From assembly GCA_028583605.1 (NCBI GenBank), contig CM053334.1, positions 21,544,868-21,608,867 of the forward strand: a stretch of 64,000 nucleotides of DNA, given 5' to 3'. Positions 1 to 10,129 of this stretch are shown in pieces (position 1 is the first letter of the stretch; every line of letters begins with the position of its first letter). The position numbers were made by a program, and so were the translations under genes. The DNA is from Dastarcus helophoroides (Eukaryota; Arthropoda; Insecta; Coleoptera; Bothrideridae). The notes beneath the pieces were generated by a model. The model was not told the DNA's origin. It searched no databases and saw only the letters and a list, made by a program, of their open reading frames with translations.

Positions 1-291
1 AGTTATCCGTCGTCTTTTTTTTAAATGGATTCTAAAAAGTAGAAAATTTGACTCAAAATTTTTGAGTCAAAAGTTCGACTCTTTTTGTAAATTATGCTTC
101 ATTTTGGTATATAATATATTACAACCTTCGTAAATCGATAGAATCTAGTAATAAAGCGTCTGAAATTGATGTCTGGTATTCAAAAATTTAATAAATGAAT
201 CCAGGAGGCAAAATAACTTTGGTAAAAATTACATCGATGGCTCCAGAATTCCCACAATAATTAGGAGGTAAATCATTCTGTGAATACTTAC

Positions 292-405
292 CACCTCTCA
301 AATCTTCACCAATCAAGTCTTCACCGATCAAATCGTCACCAATCAAATCGTCACCAATCAAATCTTCACCAATCAAATCTTCACCAACCGAGCGTTTTCG
401 AATTG
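292..405 (-). CDS. Exon 3 of secreted-peptide gene A: dibasic site plus six acidic pentapeptide repeats (partial gene)
   Basis: Read on the minus strand, this 114-nt stretch is preceded by a T-rich tract ending in TAG and followed by GTAAGTATT, so it has good acceptor and donor sites. It enters in phase 1 and leaves in phase 1. Joined to exon 2 (1035-1083) it continues the frame as AIRKRSV followed by six pentapeptides: GEDLI, GEDLI, GDDLI, GDDLI, GEDLI, GEDLR, then G. RKR just before the repeats is a typical proprotein-convertase site, so the acidic repeat block is probably released as a mature peptide or cleaved further; that is inference. No cysteines are present. The gene must continue past the left edge because the exon ends with a donor and no stop. 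An ATG-initiated reading from 376 downwards exists, but it runs through the donor into the intron and is not the real protein. Function unknown. Confidence 0.72.
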
Positions 406-786
406 CTAAAAAAAAGTGTTTAAAAATCGTAGAAAACAGAAACTAACAAAGAAAGCTTTGTTTAAAATTATATGCGAAACCACAAATTAGTAGTTAGCCG
501 TCGTCTTTTTTCTCTAAAATTGATTCTAAAAAGTAGAAATTTTGACTCAAAAATTTTGAGTCATAAAGTTCGACTCTTTTTGTAAATTATGCTTCATTTT
601 GTCATATAATATATTACAACCTTCGTAAATCGCTAGAATCTAATAATAAGGGGTCTGAAATTGTTGTCTGGTATTTAAAAATTTAATAAATAAATCCAGG
701 ATGCAAAATAACTTTGGTAAACATTATATCGATGGCTCCAGAATTCTTACAATAAATAAGAGGTAAATAATTCCGTGAATACTTAC

Positions 787-811
787 CACCAAATTTTGAT
801 TATTCGAAATT
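787..811 (-). pseudogene. Remnant second copy of exon 3 in gene A
   Basis: This lies at the place equivalent to exon 3 in the right half of the 1-811 duplication. On the minus strand it is bounded by ATAAG at the acceptor side and GTAAGTATTCACGG at the donor side, the same donor context as the exon at 292-405. The remaining 25 nt start AATTTCGAATAATC, resembling the start of the intact exon, but all pentapeptide repeats are gone. Its length would change phase from 1 to 2, so including it would throw the following exon out of frame. It is either skipped or a dead copy. Confidence 0.5.
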
Positions 812-1034
812 CTTATTAAATAATTAGGATTTTTTAAAAATTTAGCCCAGTCTTAAATTTTTTGAAAATTTGTGTCTGTTTGCAAAATTTTATGGTTTTT
901 CAAAATTTTGAATTTTTTTGCAAACTTTCGCCTCGATTTCGGTGGTTTTAATTTTGACAGGCTGGAAGGTGGTTGTCAAACTTTTTCTTCTTAGTGCATC
1001 ATTGGTAGAATAACTAACCCAAGATTTTGCTTAC

Positions 1035-1083
1035 CTCCTTCGTCGCCTCCCTCAGTTGGCGGGTGAGCTACCCCAGCGGGTAC
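1035..1083 (-). CDS. Exon 2 of secreted-peptide gene A
   Basis: This 49-nt minus-strand exon has acceptor TTTATTTAG and donor GTAAGC. It enters in phase 0 and leaves in phase 1, encoding VPAGVAHPPTEGGDEG plus one base. It fits directly after exon 1 (6378-6434, phase 0) and before exon 3 (292-405, phase 1). The exon of gene C at 16662-16710 has exactly the same length and phase and a recognisably homologous flanking intron (AAGATTTTGCTTACC here, AAAATTTTGCTTACC there), although the encoded residues differ greatly. Intron 1 would be about 5.3 kb and is filled with the TTTCGAC satellite. The segment is probably a propeptide between the signal peptide and the RKR site; that role is inferred. Confidence 0.75.
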
Positions 1084-1229
1084 CTAAATAAAACATTTTT
1101 CTGAACTTTATTTTTGAATGTAAATCTTTATTATTTAAATTGGTTATAATAAGTCCTTATTCTGAAAACTTTGAATTGTATTATTTTTTAGGTGCCATCC
1201 TGATTTTGATAAAACATATTTATTTCTTA

Positions 1230-4200
1230 CTCTACGGCTTTTTTCGCAAATTTTGACTTTTTTTCTCGAAATTTCGACCTTTTTTCCTCAAAATTTCGAT
1301 CTTTTTCCTTGAAATTTCGACTTGTTCTCAAAATCTCGACTTTTTTTTAAAATTTCGACTTTTTTCTCAAAATATTTGGAAATTTAGACTTTTTTCTCGA
1401 AATTTAGGCGTTTTTCTCAAATTTCGACTTATTTCTCGAAATTTTGACCTTAATATCGAAATTTTAACATTTTTCTGGAAATTTCGATTTTTTCCGGGAA
1501 ATTTCAACTTTTTCGAAATTTTATAAAGAAGCAGAAAGGATATCGATTAAAAAAATGTTATTTTTAGAAATGTCAACTTTTTATGAAAATTTAAACTTTT
1601 TTGAAATGTAACAAATGCGTAGAAAAGACATAGTTTAAAAAAAATATAATTTTTAGAGATTTCGACTTTTTTTTCTCAAATTTCCATTTTTTTTCTCAAA
1701 ATTTAGACTTTTTTCTCAAATTTCGATTTTTTCTCGAAATTTCGACCTTTTTCTCGAAATTTCCTTTTTTTCTTCTCAAATCTTTGACCTTAATATCGAA
1801 ATTTCGACATTTTTCTCGAAATTTCGACTTTAAATTCAAAATTTCGACTATTTTTCTCGAAATTTCGACTTTTTTCGCAAATTTTGACTTTTTTCTTGAA
1901 ATTTCGACGTTTTTCTCAAATTTAGTCCTTTTTCTCGAAATTTCTACATTTTTTCTCAAATTTCGACTTTTTTCTCGAAATATTTTGAAATTTCGACTTT
2001 TTTCTCGAAATTTCGACTTTTTTCTCAAATTTCGACTTTTGTCTCAACATTTCGACTTTTTTCTGGAAATTTCGACTTTTTTCTAAAAATTTTAACTTTT
2101 TCGAAATGTTACAAAGGCGTAGAAAAGGCATCGATTAAAAAAATGTTATTTTTAAAAATTTCGACTTTTTTTTCAAATTTTCACTTTTTTTTCTCAAAAT
2201 TTTGTCTTTTTTCGCGAAAATTTCACTTTTTTCTTAAATTTCGATTTTTTTTCCAAATTTGGACCTTTTTCTTGAAATTTTGTTTTTTTCTTTAATTTCT
2301 ACTTTGTTCTCGAAATGTTGACCTTAATATCGAAATTTCGACTTTTTTCTCAAATTTCGACTTGTTTCTCAAAATTTCGACTTATTTCTGGAAATTTCAA
2401 CTTTTTCGAAATGTTACAAAGGCCTAGAAAGGACATTGATTAAAAAAAAAGATATTTTTAGAAAATTTGACTTTTTTTATCAAATTTCAATTTTAATCTC
2501 GAAATTTCGATTTTTTTCTCGAAATTTCGACTTTTTTCTACTACTACTACTATTACTACTTCACAAAATTCGACTTTTTTTCTCAAAATTTCGACTTTTT
2601 TCTCGAAATTTCGGCTTTTTTCTCGAAATTTTGATTTTTTTCTCAAATTCCGATTTTTTCGTGAATTTCGACCTTTTTCTCAAAAATTTCGTTTTTTTTT
2701 CTTAAATTTCGACTTTTTTTCTTGAAATTTCGACTTTTTTCTACTACTACTACTACTATGTCTCAAAATTCGACCTTTTTCCTCAAAATTTCGGCTTTTT
2801 TCTCGAAATTTCGGTTTTTTTCTCGAAATTTTGATTTTTTTTCCAAATTTCGATTTTTCGTGAAATTTCGACCTTTTTCTCGACAATTTCGTTTTTTTTT
2901 TCTTAAATTTCGACTTATTTCTTAAAATTTTGACCTCAATATCGAAATTTCGACTTTTTTCTCAAAATTTCGACCTTTTTTCTCGAAATTTCGATCTTTT
3001 TTCTCGAAATCTCGATTTTTTTTAAAATTTCGACATTTTTCTCGAAATTTCGACTTTAAACTAAAAATATCGACTTTTTTTCTTGAAATTTCAACTTTTT
3101 TCTCAAATTTTGAGTTTTTTTCTTAAAATTTCGACTTTTTCCTTGAGAATTTGACTTTTTTCCCAAATTTCGATGTTTTTCTCGAAATTTCGAGCTTTCT
3201 TTCGAAATTTCGTTGTTTTTTTCTCAAATTTCGACTTTTTTCTCGAAATTTTGACTTTTTTCTTAAATTTCGACTTAAAGTTGGACTTCTTTCTGGAAAT
3301 TTTGAAATTGAAATTTTGACTGAAAAGCGTAGAAAGGAAATCGATTAAAAAAAAAGTTATTTTTAGAAATTTCGACTTTTTTTCTTAAATTTCGATTTAA
3401 ACCTCGAAATTTCTATTTTTTTCTCGATATTTCAATTTTTTCCTAAATTTCGACTTTTTTTTTCCAAATTTGACCTTTTTCCCGAAATTTCGATTTTTTT
3501 CTTAAAATTTCTACCTTTTTTCTCAAATTTCGATTTTTTTCTCGAAATATTTCGAAATTTCGACTTTTTTCCCGAAATTTCGACGTTTTTCTCAAATTTC
3601 GACTTTTTTCTCGAAATTTCAACATTTTTCTCGAAATTTGGACTTTTTTCTTAAATTTCGACTTTTTTCTCAAAATTTCGATATTTTTCGTAAATTTTGT
3701 CTTTTTTATGGAAATTTCAACTTTTTCGAAATGTTACAAAAGCGTACAAAGGACATCGATTAAAAAAAAACCTTATTTTTAGAAATTTCGACTTTTTTTC
3801 TCAAATTTCGATTTTAACCTCGAGATATCTATTTTTTTTCTCGAAATTTCGATTTTTTTTTTCAAAATTTCGAGTTTTTTCTCTAAAATTTGACTTTATT
3901 CTCAAATTTCGATTTTTGTGCAACGTTTCGACATTTTTCTGGAAATTTCGTTTTTTTTTCTCAAATTGCGACTTTTTTCTCAAAATTTTGACCTTTATAT
4001 GGACATTTCGACATTTTTCTCGAAATTTCGACTTTAAACTCAAAATGTCGACTTTTTTTCTCGAAATTTCGACTTTTTTTTGCAAATATAGATTTTTTTC
4101 TCGAAATATTTCGAAATTTCAATTTTTTCTCGAAAATTCGACTTTTAACTCGAAATTTCGACTATTTTCTTTGAAAATTTTCCGAAATTAGTTATAATAA
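1230..4200. repeat. Degenerate AAATTTCGACTTTTTTCTCG satellite with higher-order structure
   Basis: About 3 kb of head-to-tail degenerate units of roughly 16-20 bp built on AAATTTCGAC and TTTTTTCTCG. A higher-order module with GAAATGTTACAAAGGCGTAGAAA, a short ATCGATTAAAAAAA stretch and TTATTTTTAGAAATTTCGAC recurs near 1515, 1600, 2105, 2410, 3320 and 3735, so larger blocks were duplicated too. Two CTA/CTACTACTA trinucleotide inserts occur near 2540 and 2740. ORFs here on both strands (Phe/Ser/Arg-rich on plus, Lys/Arg/Glu-rich on minus) are repeat translations and not genes. The array sits inside intron 1 of gene A. Confidence 0.9.
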
Positions 4201-6280
4201 ATTCTGAATTTTGTTTAGTTCTGAGTTTGTTGATCTTAAAATTTCAACATCTTTCCCAAAGATTCATGTTGAAGTTGGAAATGTTAGAATAGAGTGACTC
4301 TTTTTGAAAATTTCAGCCTTTTTCCGAAATTTTGTTTTATTTATTTTCAAAATTTCTACTTTGAAAGTTTTATTTTTTTAATTTAAAGTTTTGTAAATAT
4401 TTGTAGGTTTTTGGAAATCACTTCTTTTTTTTTAATAGAGACTTTCGAAATATCGACTTTTTCAAAGTGGTGACTTTTAAAATTGCAATTTTCAAAATTT
4501 CGAATTTCCAAAATTTCCATTCCATACAATGTTTTTTAATCTTAAAATTTGGATTTTCTTGTTACTTTTGCAATATTTGCATGAACAATCGTTACACATC
4601 GTTACATTCATCGTGTGATATTCAACATTTTCAAACACTGATTTTTTTTTGAAAATTTCTAACTTTATGTGAAAAGGCGGATCTTTTATAAACTTTTCTA
4701 GTCTTCGACATTTTTTAATTATGTCGAATTTTTTAAAGTCTAACTAACTAAATTTCGATTTTAAAGCTGTCTAAATTTAAAACAATCTGACAAAAAAAAT
4801 CGCAGCTTCGAGGCTAAAGTCGAAATTTTAGAAGAAAAGATAGCCCAAACAAAACAAGATAAAAAAAAAGTTTAAATTATTCATTTTCTAACATGTCATC
4901 GTTTCAAGTTTACCCTCAAAATTTCGACTTCAGTTTCAAGATCTCTGCTTTAAATTGGAATATTAATGTTGTATTTTTCTCTTGAAATTTTGACTAAAAT
5001 TCTCAATTTCTAGAAAAAACTAGAAATAGCTAGATTTTATCGCAAATTTTCAGAAAAAAAGCCAAATAATTCAGGAATTTTGGGAAGTTTTACGAAGTCA
5101 GGATCGTAAAAAATCATTAGAATTTGAAATTCCAAAAAAAAATTGGCATTTTAAAATTGAAGTTACATTTGAAGGAAAACATTCAAGAAAACTCGACGTT
5201 TTTATTAATAACTTCAAAAAATAGGGGTATCAGATTATAAAAGGGAAAATCCAAGTTTGAGAAAAAAAAAACAAATTGTGAGTGTTTGTTCTGAAGAAAA
5301 GGTTGAAATTTTCGGAACAATTCGAATTTTCAATTAAAATTGCCAGGAAACTGGACTTTAATGAAAAAGACTCCACTGCATAAGTCCATATTTAAAATAG
5401 CACAACATTTTTATTTTCAACTCGAAATTTCAGGAAAAGAAAAGAAATATTTCAAGAAAACTGTCCAAATTTTAAAAAGGAACCAAACATTTTGAAAAAA
5501 AAAATATTCAAGTTATGTAACTTAAAATTCAATTTGGCTTAAAATTTTGAGAATAAATCAACATGTTTTTAGAACGAGTGGAAATTGTAAGTTTTTAATT
5601 GAACTTAAAAAAAAATGTTCTTTAAAGTAAACTCGTAATTTTGAGATGAAAGTTGCATTTTGTGTAAAATTTTGAAAAGGAGATCTCTAAAAAAAACCCA
5701 AACTTTAGGGTAAATTAAAAACTATTTTAAGAACATACAAATTCGGCGAACCTAAATAAACCGTTATTTTTTTCGGTTCTGTTCCGGTTTTCGTTCCCAC
5801 AAACATTTTTTTCGTTTTCCGGTTTTCGGTTTAGTTTCGGTTTGAAACCCTGGTTAAATATGCATTTTCAAATGCATATAATCCGGTCTCTAGTTATTAA
5901 TTGTGATAAAGTAAAAATGAATGATTATTCAGATTAATTATTATTATTTTTATTTTAAATCATTTTATTGAGAATTTAAAAAAATTCTGTTTATCGTAAA
6001 ATATTCATAATTCTTGACCTTAATGATTTAAATTTTATTTTAATTTTCCTAATTCGAATAAATATTTTAAATGTTGAAGGGAATATAAAATTTTTAACTT
6101 CTCTCTTTTTAGCTATTACTGGTTTTTAATTTCGTTAACAAAAATGTTTTTTCGCTATTTATTCCTTAAAATATTTTACAAAAATTAACTTGGAATGTTT
6201 TTTATACCAAAACCTTGAAAGTTTTCTTCTCTAATTGTGAAAAGTGTTTTAGAAATCAGATGTTGGCTTACAGGATAATA
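4200..6280. other. AT-rich intronic DNA without recognised genes
   Basis: This stretch lies within intron 1 of gene A on the minus strand. It continues the decayed TTTCGAC-type sequence, T-rich up to about 4780 and A-rich from about 4790 to 5760. A small patch at about 5765-5855 is made of CGGTTTT-type repeats. I found no exon-like open segment with paired splice sites and no RNA gene. Confidence 0.7.
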
Positions 6281-6377
6281 ATTGTTTAAAAACATTTCTT
6301 GCCTGGTTTTAATTGAAGTTCTATTATTTATTGCGCCAACTCAAGAGAAAAAAATTGCAAATGTGAAAGCAACTCAC

Positions 6378-6434
6378 CATGGCAAAAGTATAGAGCAAGA
6401 CGATGGCTACCGAAAAGAAGATTGTGAATTTCAT
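6378..6434 (-). CDS. Exon 1 of secreted-peptide gene A: start codon and signal peptide
   Basis: On the minus strand this 57-nt exon starts at an ATG and ends at a GTGAGT donor in phase 0. It encodes MKFTIFFSVAIVLLYTFAM, a classical signal-peptide opening with Lys at position 2 and a hydrophobic core from residue 3 to about 18. Gene C exon 1 (17201-17257) has the same length and donor and 14 of 19 residues identical. A TATA-like element lies about 70 nt upstream in both copies. The plus-strand ORF at 6282-6524 is the antisense of this exon and its promoter. Splicing continues to 1083. Product: a small secreted precursor of unknown function. Confidence 0.82.
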
Positions 6435-6503
6435 TTTGCAAATTTCGACGTTACTGATTGGGAGTACTGGTTTGCACTTGATATTTTTCCTTGGGCATAT
6501 CCG

Positions 6504-6511
6504 CTTATAAG
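6504..6511 (-). promoter_or_regulatory. TATA element of peptide gene A
   Basis: The minus strand reads CTTATAAG here, about 70 nt upstream of the ATG at 6434. Gene C has TATATATAAA at the same distance from its ATG. A shared TATCAAG(T/C)GCAAAC block follows some 25-30 nt downstream and is a reasonable transcription start region. The homologous flank continues for at least 200 bp upstream (6540-6760 against 17360-17560), including GATCCT, GGTAATTT and TATACATAATTA blocks, so upstream promoter sequence was duplicated with the gene. Confidence 0.6.
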
Positions 6512-7032
6512 GGAATATGTTTAAATATAAAAAAAAATACTATAATGTTATCTATTGCAAGTAGTAGTTTCCAACATAGAAAACCATGAATCAGCAAGGA
6601 TAAGATCCTGTAAATTGGAATGTTATCAGTTTCAAAATAACGGCAGAGGAGTAATGGTAATTTCCTCGCTATAGTTCTGGATTAAAAAAAATACTCCTTA
6701 TACATAATTATGGGTATCGAAGTTGCCAAAGATTATTTTGTGCATGCTAACTAAAAGTAACAATTAAAGTTATTGTAAAAATAATTTTGCACAATTAAGT
6801 GACATAAATTTACTCTTTTCTGATGTTTTAAGACCGAAAATTCTCTACATAAATTCTAATTATTTGTGCTTGAAATTTCGTTTTCAAATTCTGTAATTTA
6901 AAATGTTTTTCTGTTTGAACTCGTTATAATTTCATGGTTATGTTTTAAAGTAGATTTGAAAAAAATCATTAAGAATATTGAAGTTCTCTGAGCACGTTCA
7001 GAGTGATCGTTCTGCTGCCAAGCGTAAGAAGG

Positions 7033-7055
7033 TCAACTGCTGGTAGTGCTGCAAC
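7033..7055 (-). CDS. Candidate terminal exon of peptide gene B (uncertain)
   Basis: On the minus strand an AG at 7056-7057 is followed by GTTGCAGCACTACC. In the phase left open by the exon at 7489-7521 this gives GCSTTSS and a TGA. The surrounding block (about 6990-7140) is homologous to 15690-15790 in copy C, where the same position would give only two residues before a stop. The block is clearly a duplicated part of the locus. Whether it is a 3' exon, an untranslated exon or intron is not settled, because the acceptor lacks a strong pyrimidine tract. Confidence 0.25.
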
Positions 7056-7488
7056 CTATAATCTGCTATAACGCTTTAAGGCGTTAATAGAGGGCGCCAC
7101 TATGCACAACCGAATTCGTATTCTATTCTTCTTATCCTAAGATATGGACACTTCGTTAATGTGCAGTTTCTAAGATTGAAATTGGAATGTAATTAAAACT
7201 GTCTTAAATCATGCAATAAAATATTTATTTTTCCATAAATACAAATTTATGAAAACCAGTAATATGAGTCCGTTCCAATTCTTCATAATTACCCAACTAC
7301 ATGGCCTTGTCCTGTAAAGTACATAATATGTTACCACCTTTATTAGAATTTAATTTTAAAAAGTCTAAAATTGACGTTTAGTGTTTAGAAATTCAATAAA
7401 TCAATTCATGATGCGAAATAACTTTGGTAAAAACTACATCGGTAGCTCCATGATAACTCTAGAGATAAATTACTCCGTAAATACTTAC

Positions 7489-7521
7489 CATCTTTCACCG
7501 GAAACCAGCCTTTCTGAATTC
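7489..7521 (-). CDS. Exon 3 homologue of peptide gene B, without the pentapeptide repeats
   Basis: A 33-nt micro-exon with a TTTTTTAG acceptor and GTAAGTATTTACGG donor, phase 1 to phase 1. It completes a Gly codon, then encodes IQKGWFPVKD plus one base. The start (ATTCAGAAAGGCTGG) aligns with the start of gene A exon 3 (ATTCGAAAACGCTCGG). The downstream introns align over more than 100 bp, sharing AATAACTTTGGTAAAAA and ACATCG. The acidic GEDLI-type block of gene A is missing, and so is the RKR site. This exon therefore shows that the family changes its coding part faster than its introns. Confidence 0.6.
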
Positions 7522-8034
7522 CTAAAAAAAAACATGTTTAAAGATCGTAGAAGACAGACTAGCACAAGCTTTTTTTCAATTATTTTTGAAGCTACAAATA
7601 AGTAGTCGCAGTCCAGTTATTGTGGGTAAAATAAGTCGAACTTTTGTGTAAATGTTGGTACGGTGGGGTCGCTTGGAAATTTCGATTTTACCCCGAAACT
7701 TCCACTTTAAAAGTTTTTACTCTTACCTATTTTTTAAAACATTCCACTTAAAAATTCAAAATTTTTTCTAGACTAATAACCTTAATTCGGAAATTGCGAT
7801 TTCTTTTCGAAATTTCGAACGTTAACTGGAATTTTGTTTGCAAATTATTCAGTAACTTTTAATTGCTACATTTTTAAATATTTCGACTATTTATTCGAAG
7901 CTTCAAGTTTAATTTCGAAATATGACATTGTTATTCTCGAAAATAGAAGGAGAGTGATATTTGCTGATGTTTTCGAGTTGTTTGGGGAAAGTTTTTGGCC
8001 CCAGTGGTGTTGGAATGATTCAAAGATTACTTAC

Positions 8035-8082
8035 CTGCTTTGTCGAATCCGTTAGCATCAGCAGAACGGACAACTCTCTCTC
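8035..8082 (-). CDS. Micro-exon of peptide gene B (or an internal exon of gene C)
   Basis: A 48-nt minus-strand exon with acceptor CACTTTTTTTAG and donor GTAAGT, phase 1 in and phase 1 out. It completes a Gly codon and encodes ERVVRSADANGFDKA plus one base, joining in frame to the exon at 7489-7521 across a 513-nt intron. It could be preceded by gene C exon 2 (16662-16710, leaving in phase 1), which would give a single gene of about 10 kb interrupted by the inverted-repeat array. Alternatively B is a third gene whose first exons were lost to that array. The sequence does not decide between these. Confidence 0.5.
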
Positions 8083-8124
8083 CTAAAAAAAGTGAAATTA
8101 ACGAATTTGTTGAGGCATGAAAAT

Positions 8125-10085
8125 ATTTTAAAACTAGCTGGCCCCTGCCACTCTGTCTGCGCAAGGTTTAATAACGTTTATGACAGTTTAACTGGAGCAA
8201 AATAGCGCAAAAGGTACCCCTAAACGTACTCTATATTTTAGTGAAAGTTTCATCAGAATCGATTTAACAGTTTCCGAGATTAGCCCTGACAAAAGATCAG
8301 TCGACAGACAGGCAGACACTTAGATACTTCAATGTTATTAATATTTATGTATTACAATTTTAGTAATATTCTTATATTAATAAAATTGAAGCGTCCAAGT
8401 GTCTGCATGTCTGTTGACTCATTTTTTGTCCATTTGTGACAGTTATACTGGAATAAAAATAGTCCAAAAGGTACCCCTAAACACCCTCTACATTTTACTA
8501 AAAAATTCATTAAAATTGAGTTAACAGTTTTCGAAATTAGCCCGGACAAAAGATCAGTTGACAGACAGGCAGATACTTAGACGCTTTGATTTTATTAATT
8601 TTTCTAAATTTCAATTTTAGTAAGATTCTTATATTAATAAAATTGAAGCGTCCAAGTGTCTGCCTTTCTGTTGACTGATCTTCTATCTGTTTATGACAGT
8701 TTTACTGAAATAAAAATAATCTAAAAGGTACCCCTAGACATACTCTACATTTTGGTAAAAGTTTCATCAAAATCGATTTCACAGGTTCTGAGATTAACCC
8801 ACACAAAACATCAGACCACGCACAGACGGACACTTGGACGCTTAAATATTATCAATATTTCTATATTTCAATTTTAGTAATATTCTTATATTAATAAAAT
8901 TCAAGCGTCCAAGGGTCTGCCTGTCTGTTGACTCATCCTTTGTCCGTCTGTGACAGTTATACTGGAATAAAAATAGCCCAAAAGGTACCCCTAAACATCC
9001 TCTACAATTTACTAAAAAAATCATTGAAATTGATGTAACAGTTTTCGAAATTAGCTCGGACAAAGATCAGTCGACAGACAGGAAGCCACTTAGACGCTTA
9101 AATATTATTAATATTTCTATATTTCAGTTTTAGTAATATTCATGTATTAATAAAATTGAAGCGTTCAAGTGACTGATCTCTTGTCCGCTTGTGACAGTTT
9201 TACTGAAATAAAAATAGCCTAAAAGATACCCCTAAACGTACCCTACATTTAAGTAGAAGTTTCATCAAAATCGATCTAATAGTTTCCGACATTAGCCCGG
9301 ACAAATGATCAGTCGACAGACAAGCAGACACTTTAATGCTTCAATATTACTAATACTTCTATATTTCAATTTTATTAATATTTTTATATATTAATAAAAT
9401 TGAAGCGTCCAAGTGCCTGCCCCTCTGATGACTGATCTTTTGTCCGTTTTTGACACAGTTTTACTGGAATAATAATAGCCCAAAAGGTACCCCTAAGCAC
9501 ACTCTACATTTTACTAGAAAATTCATTAAAATTGACGTAACAGTTTTCGAGATTAGCCCGGACAAAAGATCAGTCGACAGACGAACAGACACTTAGACCC
9601 TTCAATGTTATTGATATTTCTATATTTCAATTTTGTTAATATTTCTGTATTTTAATTTTATTTCTATATTTTAGTTTTATTAATATTTCTGTATTAATAA
9701 AAGTGAAGCGCCTAAGTGTCTGCCGGTCTGTCGATTGACCTTTTGTCCGGGCTAATCTCGGAAATCGTTATATCGATTTTAATAAAATTTTTATTAAAAT
9801 GTAGAGTACATTTAGGAGTACCTTTTAAGCCATTTTTGTTCCAATAAACCTGTCACAAACGGACAAAGGATGAGTCGACAGGACAGTGTCTACCTGTGTG
9901 TCGACTGATATTTTGTTCGTTTGTGACAATTTTACTGAAATAAAAATAGCCTAAAAGGTACCCCTAAACGTATTCTACATCTTGGTAAAAGTTTCATCAG
10001 AATCGATTTAATGGTTTCCGAAATTAGTCCGGACAAAGGATTAGTCGACAGACAAGCAGACCCTTTAATGCTTCAATATTGTTAG

Positions 10086-10129
<44 letters not shown>

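Larger units (their letters stand above)
1..811. repeat. Direct segmental duplication containing two versions of exon 3 of peptide gene A
   Basis: Bases 1-405 and about 487-811 are diverged direct copies. Both start with a CCGTCGTCTTTTTT stretch, then carry TTTGACTCAAAATTTTTGAGTC, AATATATTACAACC, AATCCAGGA and AAAATAACTTTGGTAAA blocks in the same order, and both end in an ACTTACCACC splice-donor complement. The left copy holds a 114-nt open exon; the right copy holds only a 25-nt remnant. This shows a local duplication of an exon with its flanking introns on the minus strand. I see no transposon termini at the borders. Confidence 0.85.

Noticed and set aside
188..376. 62-aa minus ORF taken as a whole protein
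   Set aside because: Its first half is real exon 3 but it starts at an internal Met-like ATG and reads through the GTAAGT donor into intron.
1696..4191. Lys/Arg/Phe-rich ORFs on both strands
   Set aside because: Translations of the TTTCGACTTTTTTCTCG satellite.
6282..6524. 80-aa plus-strand ORF with a hydrophobic N-terminus
   Set aside because: It is antisense to exon 1 and the promoter of peptide gene A; the minus strand has the splice site, the signal peptide and a conserved paralogue.
8352..9063. Two similar minus ORFs (65 and 73 aa) suggesting a small gene family
   Set aside because: They lie at the same position in consecutive copies of the inverted-repeat element, which has no conserved coding frame across copies.
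9420..9440. CTGATGA in the inverted-repeat element as a hammerhead core
   Set aside because: No GAAA box or stem II follows at the right distance.
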